A stretch of DNA of 64,000 bases from Hyparrhenia diplandra (lineage: Eukaryota > Streptophyta > Magnoliopsida > Poales > Poaceae): the NCBI GenBank assembly GCA_015847255.1, contig JADLZK010010448.1, positions 620,001 through 684,000 of the forward strand, in the 5' to 3' direction. Positions 22,301 through 34,800 of this stretch are shown here, piece after piece. The position numbers were made by a program, and so were the translations under genes. The notes below the pieces were generated by a model. It ran no database searches. It was not told where the DNA came from and was given only the letters and a program-made list of their open reading frames with translations. The number at the start of each line of letters is the position of its first letter. Position 1 is the first letter of the stretch.

Positions 22301-25300
22301 GGTGGAGGGTGGCGGCAGGGAGGCCGCCGGCGGCGTGGCGCCGGCGCCGTCTCCAACGGGCGGGTCGGGAGGTTGGGGAGGGATGGGAGGGTCCATATTC
22401 AGATCAGGATAATACAAATGTATCCTCGGCTCGGTGTTTTGTTGTGCTCAACAGTTAATCATAGAAGTATATATTTCAAAATACCATAATAATATAATAC
22501 ATACTAAAACACATGTACAACTAAACTTCATTTTTTTATTTTTGTCTCACAGATTAAGCTATTTTTTTCATCCTACAATCCACTCCTATTGCGGTTTACA
22601 ATAGCTCACAAAATGAAGAAGGTAAATGAAGCTTTAGCCAACACAATGAAAGAAGGTCACGAGACCCTTGGTCTGGTGCCATCAGTTGCACCAATGTGTG
22701 CCGATGTGGTGGTTACAAATCAAGCAACCACTATTGGGCACATCAGCAGTCCAATGGTAGCAAGGGACACTGAAAGGAAAAAGATAATGGAGCTACTGAA
22801 AAGTGAAGCTGAAGATGTTATCTCAATCATTCCTATTGTTGGACTCGGTGGCATGGGGAAGACTACACTAGCCCAAGAAATTTTTTCAGACAGTGAAACC
22901 TCAACCTTTGATGTACGGGTATGGATCTATGTGTCTAAGAAGCTTGATCTACCAAAGATTGGGGATAAAATCATATCAACAGTGAGAAGAAGTAATAACA
23001 ATGAGACAAGTGAAGGATACATCCAACCAAAAGATGGTGATTTGGATTCCATTGTAGAAACATTGAAAACTATGCTCCCTACCAAAAAGTATTTGATTGT
23101 TCTAGATGATATGTGGGAGGAAGGTGTGGGTAATTTGAACATTTTGAAACAAATGCTAGGATATGGCGGGAAGGGAAGCAAGGTAATACTAACTACACGG
23201 ATGCAGCATGTAGTGGATAAATTTGATGGTTGTTCTGCAGCCGTTCAAGGAAGAATAATTTGCCCCGTGCGCAAGAGTGACCAAATCAATTTGAGCAAGT
23301 TATCAGATGATGATTGTTGGAATGTGATGCAACAAACAATACTTAGACAAGATGAGGGCCTAGGTGGACTAGAAGAAATCGGGAGAGAAATCGCCAAGAA
23401 TTGTGCAGGCCTACCACTACTAGCGCGATCTCTTGGATTTATATTATCCCAACGTAAATCTACAGAGGCATGGGAAAAAATAAGGGACAGGAAGATTGTT
23501 CTGGGTATGAAAGAAGACAAAGAGCCTTTGGAGTGTCTCATGTTGAGCTATTGCTACATGCCATTAGAAATCAAGTTGTGCTTCACATATTGTGCTATTT
23601 TCCCCAAGGGCTTTATTATTGCTAGTGACCATCTCATCCAGCAATGGGTTGCCCTTGGATATATTCAATCATCAATTGATGGCGAACACTATGTCCACTA
23701 TTTGTTGGGAATGTCTTTTCTTCAAATATCAAATACTTATCAGGTCAGCTGACTAATCTCTTCCTAGTTTGTTGGTTCATAGTACTTATGTAGCTATGAA
23801 TTGAGTTGTACGGTGGTATTATCCCATGATTATCACCATATCTAGTTCAAATAAACTTTGATACAGATAAAAGTTCATGGAAACTTTGATACAGATAAAA
23901 CTTTGATACGGTTAGTAACTTTAAGAGACATGAGTGTTAAAAGTTCATGGAAATATTTACGACCTACAAATAATCAAAACTGCTTCTTTTCCCTGTATCA
24001 TTAGTTCATATTCTAACGTAATGCAGGTATAGATACTTTATAGTCAACAGTTTCTATAATTTTCTCAACCCACATTCATAGTTTTCCACCATCATACACC
24101 ATATGTATTTGGCATTTCTCCAAATAGAGAACCAGTTTAGGCATCTAGGGGTCTATTAGGAAAGCGCAATGTTGTTCCTTCTCCAACAACGCAATAGAGC
24201 ACAGAAAAGGTTAAAATTTTGCGAGGCTAGAGCTGCCCCACAGACCAGGACACCAAAAGACCAAGAATGTTGTTTCGTGACAGGATACGTGCTAGCATTT
24301 CTTATTGTGGAATGCTTAGCAAAATTCACTCAGGTTTAATAGCTAAAAAGTAAGAACGAGCTTGTTAATAGCTAAAATTGTGCGAGGCTAGAGCTGCCCC
24401 ACACAAGCAGAACACACACCAGGACACCAAAAGACCAAGAATGTTGTTTCGTGACAGGATACGTGCTAGCATTTCTTATTGTGGAATGCTTAGCAAAATT
24501 CACTCAGGTTTAATAGCTAAAGTAAGAACGAGCTTGTTAATTACCATCAAGATAATGTTTAATAACTATAGATTTGATTTCGCTACTAACATTATTAACT
24601 ACTTATTTGTCTACAGAGTGCTATTGGGGATGCTGAAGGTCCCATTAAGGTGACCATGCATGATTTGGTGTATGATCTTGCAAAAATAATACTTGACCAA
24701 GAGTCAATGGCTCTAAATGATCCGGAAGAAATGACTCAGAGCAGACTTGAGAAGAATTATTGCCGACATATGCAGTTTATCAATTATCAGAAGCAGTTTA
24801 TTGATTGGAAAAAATGCCGAGTAAAGTTAGATCTCTCCACTTTATCGAGTGCAACAGATTGCAGCTTCAAGATAAGTCATTCTCTAAACCCAAATATTTG
24901 CGTGTTTTGGACATAAGTGGATGTTCCATCCAAGGCAAATCTGTCTCGAGCAACATATCACTCCCTACCTCCATTAATGGTCCGACATTGCTAAGGTACC
25001 TCGATGCCTCGGGCTTGCCAATCACATCACTTCCAAAATCCTGGCATAAACTTCAGAATATGCGCAGACACTAATTAAATCAAATCAAGCGGTTGAAGCC
25101 TTGCCGGATAATATTGATAGCCTCCTTAACCTTTCTTATTTGGACCTATCTGGCAATAGCAGCCTCAATAAGTTACCCGTGTCATTTGGGAAACTCTCTC
25201 GCACTCTGGTTCCTCAACCCTCAAAGCATGCTCAAAATTTTATGAGCTACCCGAGTCAATTGACAAGCTTATTTGTTTACGGCACCTAGACATTTCAGGT

Positions 25301-27164
25301 TGTAGTGCACTCCAAAAAGCTCCCCGATAAGTTTGGTAGCCTTCCAAAACTCTTGTTCCTAGACTTGTCCAGTTGTTCCAATCTAGTTAAACCGCCTCGA
25401 CAAGATGAACCTCAAGTCCTTAGAGCATCTAAACCTATCAAGTTGCCACCAACTACAAAGCCTACCGGACAATTTTGGCAATCTTGAAAAGCTCAAGTTC
25501 TTAAACCTCTCTTCGACCGCTACAAAGGTCCGCTTGTTTTGAGTCGTTTTGTCGGCTTAAGCATTTGATAGACCTAGATCTTTCGGGATCGTCATGATCT
25601 GAAAGAGCTCCCCTGAATGCTTTGGCAACCTTCTCGAGCTTCAATCTCTGGACGTAACAAGTTGTTCTAAGCTGCAATTTTGCCCGAGTCATTTGGTGGT
25701 CCGTCCAAAATTGAAGCATCTCAATTTATCATATTGTGTAAGGCTTGAAAATCTTCCATCCTCGTTTTGTAGCTTGAAGCTTCAAGTATTGTACATGAAG
25801 TCTTTGCGAGAGTCTCCCGTGAGTTGCCGGATGGTATTGGCAACATGACTAGTCTCACCATGCTTGAAGTCCACATAGGGCACCGAAATATAGATTTAGG
25901 TGCCGCTTCCATTTTTGGCATCGGAGTTTGGATGACAAGATAGTACAACATACCATACATGATGTGCACCAATTGGATTATGGATGGCATAGCAAAAGAT
26001 AGTGAACATTGGGAAATTGGCTTGTCACCGCCTAGAAATTTGTCATCTAGAGAAAGTCAAGTATCCAGAAGATGCAGAGAGAGCTAAACTGCGAGATAAT
26101 CCAGACCTCAAGGCGCTAAGGCTTTGCTGGGATCATGCAGATAGGACAGAGAACAAGAGAGACGCAGAGGTTTTGGAGAACCTTGTACCTCCTCGGACTC
26201 TTGAAGGATTTCAACTAAAAGGGTACCAGAGCTCAAACTTCCCTAAGTGGATGCTTGAGGTCTCCTCCTATCTTCCATATCTCACCACCATCGCACTCAT
26301 GAATTTAGCATGTGATTCTCTTCCTCCACTTGGGACGCTGCCAAATCTCGAGGTTCTTTGGTTATACGGAACATTCCCAACATCACGAGAATCGAAAATG
26401 AATTCTATGGAGAGGAAGGAGCATGCAAAAGGTTGAGAGTTATTGAATTATATTCATTGGAGAACTTGGAGGAATGGTGGACAACCCGGTCAGGTGAAGA
26501 AGAGGATGAGTTTTTAATCCCTAATTTGCACATGTTGCATGTAGTCGACTGCCCAAAGTTGATGTTCCGGCCATATCCCCCCAAAAGTATGTATTGGGAC
26601 TTGTACGATAGCGATGAGGTGCTACCACCCGTGCATGGGTTTGGGAGGCTTTCATCTTTCACTCTTCCTTTTGAAGCCCGTATCACAACCTCGAGTTTTA
26701 CTGCTGACAAGTGGGGTCGGCTTCAACACCTTTCCACCCTTGAGGGATTGAGTGTCACTGCCAACCGATCATTATCGTCCTTGCCGGAGGCCACTCCATG
26801 CTTCCCCTCTCTCAAAAGTCTAACTTTGTCGTTATCTGGCGTAGAGATACTGCCAGAATGGCTGGGACAGCTCATTACCCTTGAAGAATTAAGCATCTGG
26901 TACTCGCCCGAACTGACATCTTTCCCTCAAAGCTTACGTAACCTTACCGCCTTGAAGAGACCGAAAATTGGTTTTGGGTGTCTCAACCCGACATCTTTGC
27001 CTGAGAGCATACCGAACCTTACGGCCTTGAAGAAGCTGTCCATTTGGGAGTGTCCAAGACTGGTTAAGAGGTGCAAGGGGGAGGATGCCCACAAGATTTC
27101 TCACATCCCAGAAGTTGTGTTGGATGGCACAAGATTCATGCAGGGACAACCTGTCCAAGAATAA
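18990..27164 (+). CDS. NLR copy B (CC-NB-ARC-LRR); NB-ARC intact, LRR broken
   Basis: Exons: 18990-19301, 22553-23743 and 24617-27164. Exons 1 and 2 are fully open and join in phase 0, giving about 501 residues with every NB-ARC motif. Exon 3 opens [20 protein letters not shown] (MHD at 24656-24664) but loses frame at an A run near 24813 and then repeatedly to about 26000; the last ~800 bp are open again. Many of these breaks sit at CTG/CAG sites changed to CG. The C-terminal part has one extra LRR-like unit ([17 protein letters not shown]) not present in C or E. Intron 1 carries a 2.9-kb antisense L1-type insertion, intron 2 an internal tandem duplication. AATAAA is at 27248-27253. If the exon 3 breaks are sequencing artefacts, B is the best candidate for a functional receptor. 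Confidence 0.85.
19481..22443 (-). mobile_element. antisense L1-type retroposon in copy B intron 1, RT-less
   Basis: A 2931-bp insertion (19497-22427) lies between perfect 16-bp repeats 'ggctcggtgttttgtt' (19481-19496, 22428-22443). The empty site is seen in copies A and E. The left end is a T run followed by an inverted hairpin cgggc-acttta-gcccg (19510-19525), which on the minus strand is a stem-loop just before the poly-A tail, as in plant L1 LINEs. The body is very GC-rich, with long minus-strand open frames. Fragments such as [14 protein letters not shown] and [15 protein letters not shown] resemble LINE ORF1 material. No reverse transcriptase or endonuclease is present and no CCHC knuckle was found, so the element is non-autonomous or internally deleted. 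Confidence 0.75.
22553..23743 (+). CDS. copy B exon 2: complete NB-ARC domain
   Basis: 397 open codons. Motifs in order: P-loop GLGGMGKTT (22841-22867), [15 protein letters not shown], kinase-2 LIVLDDMW (23093-23116), [14 protein letters not shown] (from 23174), [23 protein letters not shown] (23408-23425) and [16 protein letters not shown] (23579-23611). The paired aspartates of kinase-2 and the P-loop lysine are present, so nucleotide binding should work. Ends at cttatcag|gtcagc. Confidence 0.95.
24205..24540. repeat. tandem duplication in copy B intron 2
   Basis: 'gcgaggctagagctgcccc' occurs at 24221 and 24382, and 'caccaaaagaccaagaatgt' at 24251 and 24425. The first unit lacks a 13-bp 'caagcagaacaca'-type stretch. 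Copy E has only one unit. Confidence 0.9.
24617..27164 (+). CDS. copy B exon 3: MHD and LRR, many indels
   Basis: Opens in frame for about 65 residues through [17 protein letters not shown] and [11 protein letters not shown], then breaks. The LRR frames recur in short pieces ([42 protein letters not shown]). 26358-27164 is open and ends GQPVQE. Typical damage: 'aaaccgcctcgacaag' at 25389 where C has 'aaactgcctgacag'. Confidence 0.8.
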
Positions 27165-28500
27165 GAGGTAAGAAACCTCCCAAAAGCCTAGTAAATCTCG
27201 CTTTGTACATGTAACTATGTACTGCTTCATTTTGATGATCTTGTGAAAATAAATATTGCTTCACAAACAGAGATATGGCACGAAAGATAGAGCAAGACCA
27301 GATGGATGAACCTGAACTGATGAACCCATGGACGCCCTACTAGCTAGGCGGTGGACGAGCAAAGGAACAGAGGAGGCCAACCGAAGCACCAAAGCACGGT
27401 GGTATAGAATATGGAGGTGAATCAACTTCTTCAGAAACAATTTTGCACTGTTATTAGTTGGATGTTCTTATATATCAAGTTCACGCTTGTTGCACTGCCG
27501 CGTGGTATTCTTGGGACGCCGCATTGTGTTGTGGATCAATGAATCCGACGACCTCTCAGTCTACATGGCTTATAGTGCTGAGTTGTTGTCAACTTGTTCC
27601 AAGTTTTTGCACTTAGTGTTGTCATTAAAAAGTTATATTATTGCGTGTAGGTTGTATCCAAATGAGTTGAAGAAACTTGGTGTGTGACGATATAAGCTCC
27701 ACATGGCTCAATTTAGGAGGCTATGAAATACTTCATCTGAATAATGAAGGCAAGTAACAGTCATCGATACAGTTATTGGGCTTACATGCTCATAGCCTGA
27801 CATGGATTGAGAATAGAAACAAGTATTTATGGATTAGTCACTGGACACTGGCCAGGACAAGAAGCAGAGAGGTGCAAACAAGACTGCTGCATCGGTTGGT
27901 TGATTCCAGCAGAGCAGCTGCTACACATTTTGTTTCACTGTAAGTCAAGTATGCACCGTCCTGTTCAGTGTCTTCTCTGTGCCATTACAAGGATGCAGAT
28001 GCAGTTATCTACTGCACTATCAATGAGATTCAGTAAATGATCAAACTACCTTAGGGTGATGTTTTTATCGCATTTCTAATGCGGACTGCTGGTGTGAGAA
28101 AAAAAAAAGGTGAATTATTATAATGCAGATAGCTATCACAAACAAGATCATCTAGTACCTGTATCTCTTATTAGTCATGGTGCGTATTTAACTCTGAACC
28201 ATTTGATGTCTCCACATCAAGATTAATTTAATAGGTTACATTGAAAAGACAAAGGCAGCAAAAAAAAAAAAACTCAATAGAAATGTAACAAATGTTAACA
28301 CAAATGGTGTTTGATATAATTCCACAAAAAAATTGGTGTTTGATATAAATAAGCCTGTAAATAAGTACAAAGAGCAAAAATGGGTAGTCCTAGTCTTACA
28401 CGCACATTATTTACCATGAAGATAGTGTTTGAATGATGGGAGTCTAATCACCTGGATATGGGTGCTACAAGCTCCATTTCCACCAAAAAAACAAAACCTT
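27165..28500. repeat. copy B 3' flank, paralogous to 51.6-53.0 kb
   Basis: Poly-A signal AATAAA at 27248-27253. The rest aligns over its length with the D flank, including 'cctgacatggattgag' and 'aagactgctgcatcggttgg', and more distantly with the C and E flanks. No coding region. Confidence 0.75.
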
Positions 28501-29140
28501 AGCTCACTAGAGCATTGCATTACAACTCTTTCTCATCATGGATTGTCTTTTTTTGTAAATCAGGTTACCTATCAGTGGAGGCAAAGGCGACCATGGTGAG
28601 GGAACAAGGAGGCAACATAGGAGATGGATCGGAAGACATGATGTGCTCAGACTAGAGGGCAGCAAAAGGCGGGAGGGGATGGACATGTTCAACCTCATCA
28701 GTCGACAGGCATCTCTGAATTCCAGTGCGCACTTCTTAAAAAAAAAAAAAAATCCAGTGCGCATCCAGTGGGGGGAACATATCTCGAGGTGACTCTTCAA
28801 AGTTGTTGAAATTTATTTGCCGACAAAAGAATGTCCTAGAAAATTTGATGTTTCAGCTCTTCACAATAGATTTATCAGAAAATTGGATGTCGTCGGCTCG
28901 ATAGAACTGCGTGTAATTTTTTCGCTGCCAGAGTGTACCAGGGAGGTAGTCCTGCTCGGGATGAAATGTCGTGATGATAGCGTATTCAAATTGCTTCTGT
29001 TCTTACTGATTGCTATGAGCTATTCTTTGCAACGATGAGATATATGGGACATTAGGGATTCATCAGAACTAAGATGAACGAGCTTACAAGCGAGTCTCTT
29101 CATCGTTGTCCTAGTCCTCCTCCTTGTTGGATGCTCTGCT
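28501..29140. repeat. second flank segment, also at 53.06-53.69 and 62.96-63.3 kb
   Basis: Starts at 'gcattacaactctt' and includes 'atcagtggaggcaaa' and 'gggatgaaatg(t/c)cg(t/c)gatgat'. Short open frames (for example VREQGGNIGDGSEDMM) are conserved with D at about 53149 but recognisable as no family. Confidence 0.6.
28721..28763 (+). mobile_element. poly-A micro-insertion shared with the D flank
   Basis: 'tccagtgcgca' (28721-28731 and 28753-28763) brackets cttctt plus an A run. The same structure is at 53275-53320, so the event predates the B/D flank duplication. Confidence 0.6.
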
Positions 29141-30060
29141 CTGTCCGGAGGTATGTGTCACGATGTTTGAACTGGCTGTTGATGACACCAGTGAAGAGGA
29201 TTGTGGGGCGCTGCCTCTGCCTGGGCTCAGCCAATTCCTCAGGGCGCAGCTGTTTCTAGGCCAAGGGAACTAAACCCACTCAGGTCCACCAATGCGCGCG
29301 CACACTTACTCTTCTGGTCCATTTGCTCTGCCTGGGCTCTGTTGCCGGGCGAGCTACAGTGCTTGTACCGGCAATAGCAGCTTCATCTCTTTCAGAGTCT
29401 CGGCAATAGCACTAACATTTACCCCTCATGGAACATAATAAATTTACCATTTTTACCCTTAACCAAATACAATTAATAAGTACGTAATAACAAACAAATC
29501 TAGTGCCACCTATTTTTGGTAATGTTGTCGAATAATTTTGGTACGGTCCCTGTCTTTTTTAGCAATAAAGTAATTTTGAGTACTATCACATTGCTACATC
29601 CAATTTTTGCACCATTTAATTACTCCTGAGCTAGGGACGGCTGTAAAATAAAAATTTCTCATAATCTTGTAGGCATCCGTGACGGTTGTTTTATAGAGAG
29701 GCGGAGATAATAATATAATTTCGATGGATAGTACTAGGAGGACTTATCTCTACTATTGGTACGAAAAGTCCAAATACCAGCCAGTGTTTCATAGTGAAAA
29801 TGGCACGGGAGGTGTCCGACCTGTAGTAGTGTTTGATCTTTAAATATTATAAAATAAAAAATGGTTATCAATACAACTTGAGTTGAAATTCAACACTTCG
29901 TAAAATGGAATATATATGTATATAATTTGATTTGTTGCAGTTCAATTCTATAATGAAAATTTTGAATTCATTCAACACTGTCTATCTCTTTCTTTGACAA
30001 TTTAAAACTGGACAAGCATGGTAAATTTGGCAGTGACATTGATACCCCTAACCATGGTCT
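29141..30060. other. intergenic, no gene seen
   Basis: AT-rich after about 29400. No domain, terminal repeat or conserved flank was recognised. Confidence 0.4.
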
Positions 30061-30690
30061 TAGGGCCTCTTTGAGACAACTCTGAAAAAACAGATTTGAA
30101 GCACCAGATCCACATTGTAGCAGCTCCAACGTAGATTTGGGATTAAAAAAAAAAAAAACTATTTGCGACAGCTCCACTGCAGATTTGCTGGGCCTATACG
30201 TCCAACAACCAGCCCATCATGGCCCAACAACAGCCCATCAATGGAGCTCCTTCTTCCCCTTTGTCTCACTGCTACCTTGGTCTCGCGTGTCAGGCTTCTC
30301 ATCTCCTTGTTCCTTTCGTGGTCCGGCCAGGGCGCGGTGGCTGGCGGCGCTAGGGCCGGTCCTAGCCAGGGCGGTGGTTGCGGCGCTGGGGCCTGTCCCA
30401 GCCAGGGCGCGGTGGCGGGAGGCGTTGGGAGGGGCCGGGTCTGAGCCCCCGCGCGGCCGTGCAAGACAGAGGCCCCGCGTGGCCATTTGGGTGGGGTGGC
30501 CGCCAGGGAGGGGCCAGCCCGGAGGTGGGGAAGGGCATGCCGGGCACAAGCGCAGTGGGTGCAGCGTGGCCACGAGCTCGACGCGGTGGGGAGACGGGCG
30601 ATGAAGAAAATAGAAAGAGACGGCCGTTATTTTCTTTGTGTAATCAGTGGCAAGGTGGCTAGCAACGAGCCAACGACAAGAAGGTGAGTC
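30061..30690. other. GC-rich block, possible captured exon
   Basis: Begins with repeat-like sequence and an A run at 30147-30160, then turns strongly GC-rich. Overlapping frames exist on both strands and none has a domain. Ends with 'gacaagaag|gtgagt', which would serve as a splice donor. Confidence 0.3.
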
Positions 30691-31580
30691 TCGCTCTTGC
30701 CTTCATGGTCTCCTTAGCCCAAAATCTGCCTGATCCCGTAGCTAGCAAAGCGGCGTTCGGTTGCTTCATCCTTGTCCTGTTCAGTTCGACGAAATGCCTC
30801 TGCGACTCTTGGCTGACAGACTACGTTCTGTAATTAAAGTAGGGAGAGACTGCTCAAAATAGTGAAGTTCTTTGTTGCAATTATTTGGCTTGTAGCCAAG
30901 ACATAGATGAAAATGTTAGTAATATCCTTGCATTTGAGGTCAAAACCTTTGCAATACCTGACATGAATTTGAAACTGAATCTTTTTCAGATTAAGCTACT
31001 GTGACATTTACAACGAAATTTTGAAACTTGGCAAAAACATGATTAATTTGGCATAGATGTCGGAACCCCTGGCCCTGGTCTTCCTAACATGAAGCTGCCT
31101 GTTAGCAATAGGAGCTTTAGATTTCTGTTGCCGACAGAGAAAGACTGCTAACATCTGATTGGGTCCGGTTTAACCGTCCCAAAACCCCTTCACCCTGTGT
31201 GGTCTGCAATTTGGTTGGATATCGTCCAGGCTATGTTGTGAATAAAGATCAATCCTGGACTCAGCTCTCAGCACACGCAATCTGGGAACATCCCCTTCTT
31301 TTCCTCAAAGCATATGAAGTTTGTTCTTTGCACAAAGAGGCAAGGATCTATTCATACATGTAGCTTTGCGTGGTGCCAATCTACTGATCAATAAAGGAAC
31401 GTGTGCAGAGTACACTCAAGGTATCGATGCAAAGCTGCTCAGTAGGTGCCAAAGACAACCTTATATGCAGGACGTTGGATTAACACCGGGAGCACTAGTC
31501 TTCCACACCCAAGAAGCTCCCACAAACACTGCAGGACCCAACATCCCTTGCGAGTTGTTCTGGTCAGCGCCAGCGACGAG
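30691..31580 (+). other. upstream region of NLR copy C
   Basis: 31390-31520 matches the D and A leaders ('atcgatgcaaagctgct', 'gtaggtgccaaagacaacct', 'agtcttccac'). Sequence before 31190 shows nothing recognisable. Confidence 0.45.
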
Positions 31581-31868
31581 ATGGCAAGCGCCGTTGGCGG
31601 GCTGATCGCCGGCAAGCTTGCCGAGCTTGCCTGGGACGAGGCTACCCTGTTGTGGAGCTACAAGGACGACGTGGATGGCTTGAAGAGGACCATGGTGAAG
31701 CTGCAAGCTTTGATGCGCCATGCTGACCGGAGGGAGGGCCAGGATGAAGGAGATAGACGAGAGATCATGCGGGTTTGGATGAAGGATTTCAAGGCTGCAG
31801 CCTACGACATTGAGGACTTGCTGGATGAGTTCGAGGCTATTGAACTTATTAAGCAGAGCCAACCCAAG
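31581..31868 (+). CDS. copy C exon 1: coiled-coil domain
   Basis: 96 open codons. The EDVID-type motif reads DIEDLLDEFEAIELI. Ends cccaag|gtacag in phase 0. Near-identical to D exon 1. Confidence 0.9.
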
Positions 31869-34800
31869 GTACAGATGCTAAACTTCAATATTCTTAGTTA
31901 ATTTCCATTTTTTTCTTTTTCCATAGAGAGGGTTGTCCCATCTTTAAAACTCTCGGTTCCACTTATATTGCTTTTAATTGCCCATCTGTTCACTCCCAAA
32001 TTAATAAACTTCAGAATGTTTGCTGGGCAAGAGAACTGGGACCTTGCTAATCCTTAATTTTAAAATAAAGATTGAAAGCTTTCGAACACGATACATCATC
32101 AGTGAATTTAAAATTGATAGTGTGGTCTCATTGTTAAAATAAAAATTGAGTGTATCAATTTAGCCATAATAACAGCATTTAAATTAGGCCTTGTTTAACC
32201 TGGCAAAAATAAAATGCCCATGCATTTTAACGAAAAAAGAAAAATAAGGCAACTCAAGCAGGACTGTGATATAATTGGTAAACATGAACCATTGACGTAA
32301 TTGATTCTGGACATCTGTCATACTAAGTTCATAGTTAATTTGCAAAAAAAAAAAAAAAAAAAAAAACTAATGAAAGATAATAGAATTGGTGGAATATTAG
32401 TTTATTGCATTGGCCTCATGGGCTGATTATATAGAGTACATAGGACTAACACCCCTCATGAATAGACAACGTGGTACTATTCCTATTACTCTAACATCTC
32501 CCGCCGGTCGCGGGAGCGCCACTGCACGGGTGAGATCGAGAAGAAGCCGACTAACATCCTCGTAGTCTTTACAATCTATGCGCTTGCGGGTCGGAGAAGA
32601 AGCCGATGAGTCCTCATGCAAGGCGGTAGCCCTTTGTGCCGATGTTGAGGTAGCCGAGCGTGAGGGGCATAAAGAGTCGTGGTCGAAGAAGCCGTGCTGA
32701 AGATGGCCTCGGCCGGGCGAAGTTGTGGTTGGGTTGCCTTGTCGATGGAGCTGCAGGCGCACGAGGGGGCCATGGTGGTGACGGAGATGCGCCGAGGCAG
32801 TCGTTGGGGAGGAGGCGATGCCGGGTCGACGCTGTCGGGGCTGTCGTGGGACGAAGAAAAAAAGACGACGCAATCGAGGCGCACGGAGTGGGAAAGGGAG
32901 GGTCGATGCCAAAGTCGATAGTTCATAGTTACCTCCATTTCAACAGTGGCACCAACTTTTGTTTAGAACTGCACTCACATCAGAGTCAAAGGACTCTCGA
33001 CAGAGGTTGGATTCTATAACTGCAAATGACTCCTTTGCAACATATTATATTAAGTAGAAATAGAAGGATAGAAGATATTCAAGCAGTTATATCCAGCCTA
33101 CGGCGTGCCTGAGCTTGAAAATTCTTCATGAAATTAGAATTGAAGCCATTACCAAGCAGTCTGACACAAGTAAATATTTTGATCACTAAGTATAATTGAA
33201 AAGTAATTCCATATAGCATTACAATAATGGTACGGTGCATATTGTGTTTGCTTTAGAAAAGATAGACCCATCTGAAGCTGGAATCTGGAACAAAAAGAAA
33301 GAACAGGTACTGTACATGTAAGCGTTATAAAATATTGTGTGACAACGTCACAGAAACACGGAGTGAATAATCATTCTTTGAGTGCAGTAACCTTATACAT
33401 GAATAAATCAGCAATAAAATGATGTCTCCCAGATGTGTAAAACTAAACTCAGCACTACTATTAAATGACAATTTAATACCAGGTTCTACAACCTTTTTTT
33501 TGGGGGGAAATAGCTTCCACAACTTTGAGCACTGACCTGCCCAGTTCAGGAACATAAACGCCACCTTTGGTGTCAATGTGGTGTCAGAAATATGAAATAT
33601 AGAAATAAGCAAAACACCCTGCAATGCCAACATCTTATTAGTTTACAAAACATAAAATTTTGTTTTAAAAACTCAAGCAAGAAAGAACAGATGAACAAAA
33701 AAAGTGGGTGACATTTCCTTACTCCAATTCATTTGAGGCCACATAATTTCGAGAGATTATGTGTTAACCCATGCATATGGCACGAGATGTAAAGTGGAGT
33801 AGCTTGTTATTAGCCATCATCGAAACTTTGCAAAATATAAAGAAACAAAGGGTGGAGAGCAGGTATACTTGCAGGATCATTTTTGTTCACTAGACTCGGG
33901 CTGCCAACGAATCTTGGCCCACAAAGCAGTATCCATGAGGTGTGTTTGTGGGCTTCACCTGACAACTTGGGCCATAAGTTGTCCTAGACCCACAAATAGA
34001 CCATAGAATCCTTGCTTTAGAAATAAAAGTGGAGATTGCAAAATGTGCAGCAAGTTAAATGATTAGTTTTTTTGTTTCAACTAACTTATTTCGAGTTTGA
34101 AGTTAAGTTTCTATATTTTATACAACATATGTATCATCATCGGTTGTGTTTTATAAACTGTCTCTTAATTTGGTTAAATTGAATGGCTGGGCGTTTGTTG
34201 TCTGCCATTGCACTTGTTGTGCTTGTCATTATAGACTTATAGTGACCAACCAATATATTATAATTTATTACTCAACATGTACTAATATGTTTGCTTCTAT
34301 AACCAGTTTTGTTTTGTTCAACAGTTAATATACCATAGGAATATATTCAAGAACTACAATACATAACAAAACACATGTACAACAAAAATTTTATTTATGA
34401 TTTTTCTTTTTCCCTTACAGATTAAGCTGTTCTTTTCATCCTACAATCCACTCCGGTTGCGGTTTACAATAGCTCACAAAATGAAGAAGGTAAAGGAAGC
34501 CTTAACCAACATAGAGAAAGAGGGCCATGAGAGCCTCGATCTGGTGCCCCAAGATACACCAATGTGGGCTAACGAGGTGGCCACAAATCAAGCTACCATT
34601 GCATCCACCAATGGGGACATCGACATTATTAGAATGGTAGGAAGGATACTGAAAAGGAAAAGATAATGAAGTTACTAAAAAGTGAAGCTGATGAGGTTGT
34701 CTCAATCATTCCTATTGTTGGACTTGGTGGCATGGGGAAGACAACATTGGCCCGATCAATTTTTTGGACAATAGAACCAAAACCTTTGATCTACGGGTAT

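Noticed and set aside
21125..22417. 430-residue minus-strand open frame
   Set aside because: Lies wholly within the retroposon of copy B intron 1, is overlapped by long frames on both strands, and is low-complexity Pro/Arg/Ala; not a host gene.
28817..29038. 73-residue open frame after copy B
   Set aside because: The paralogous DNA after copy D has frame breaks and stops; no domain.
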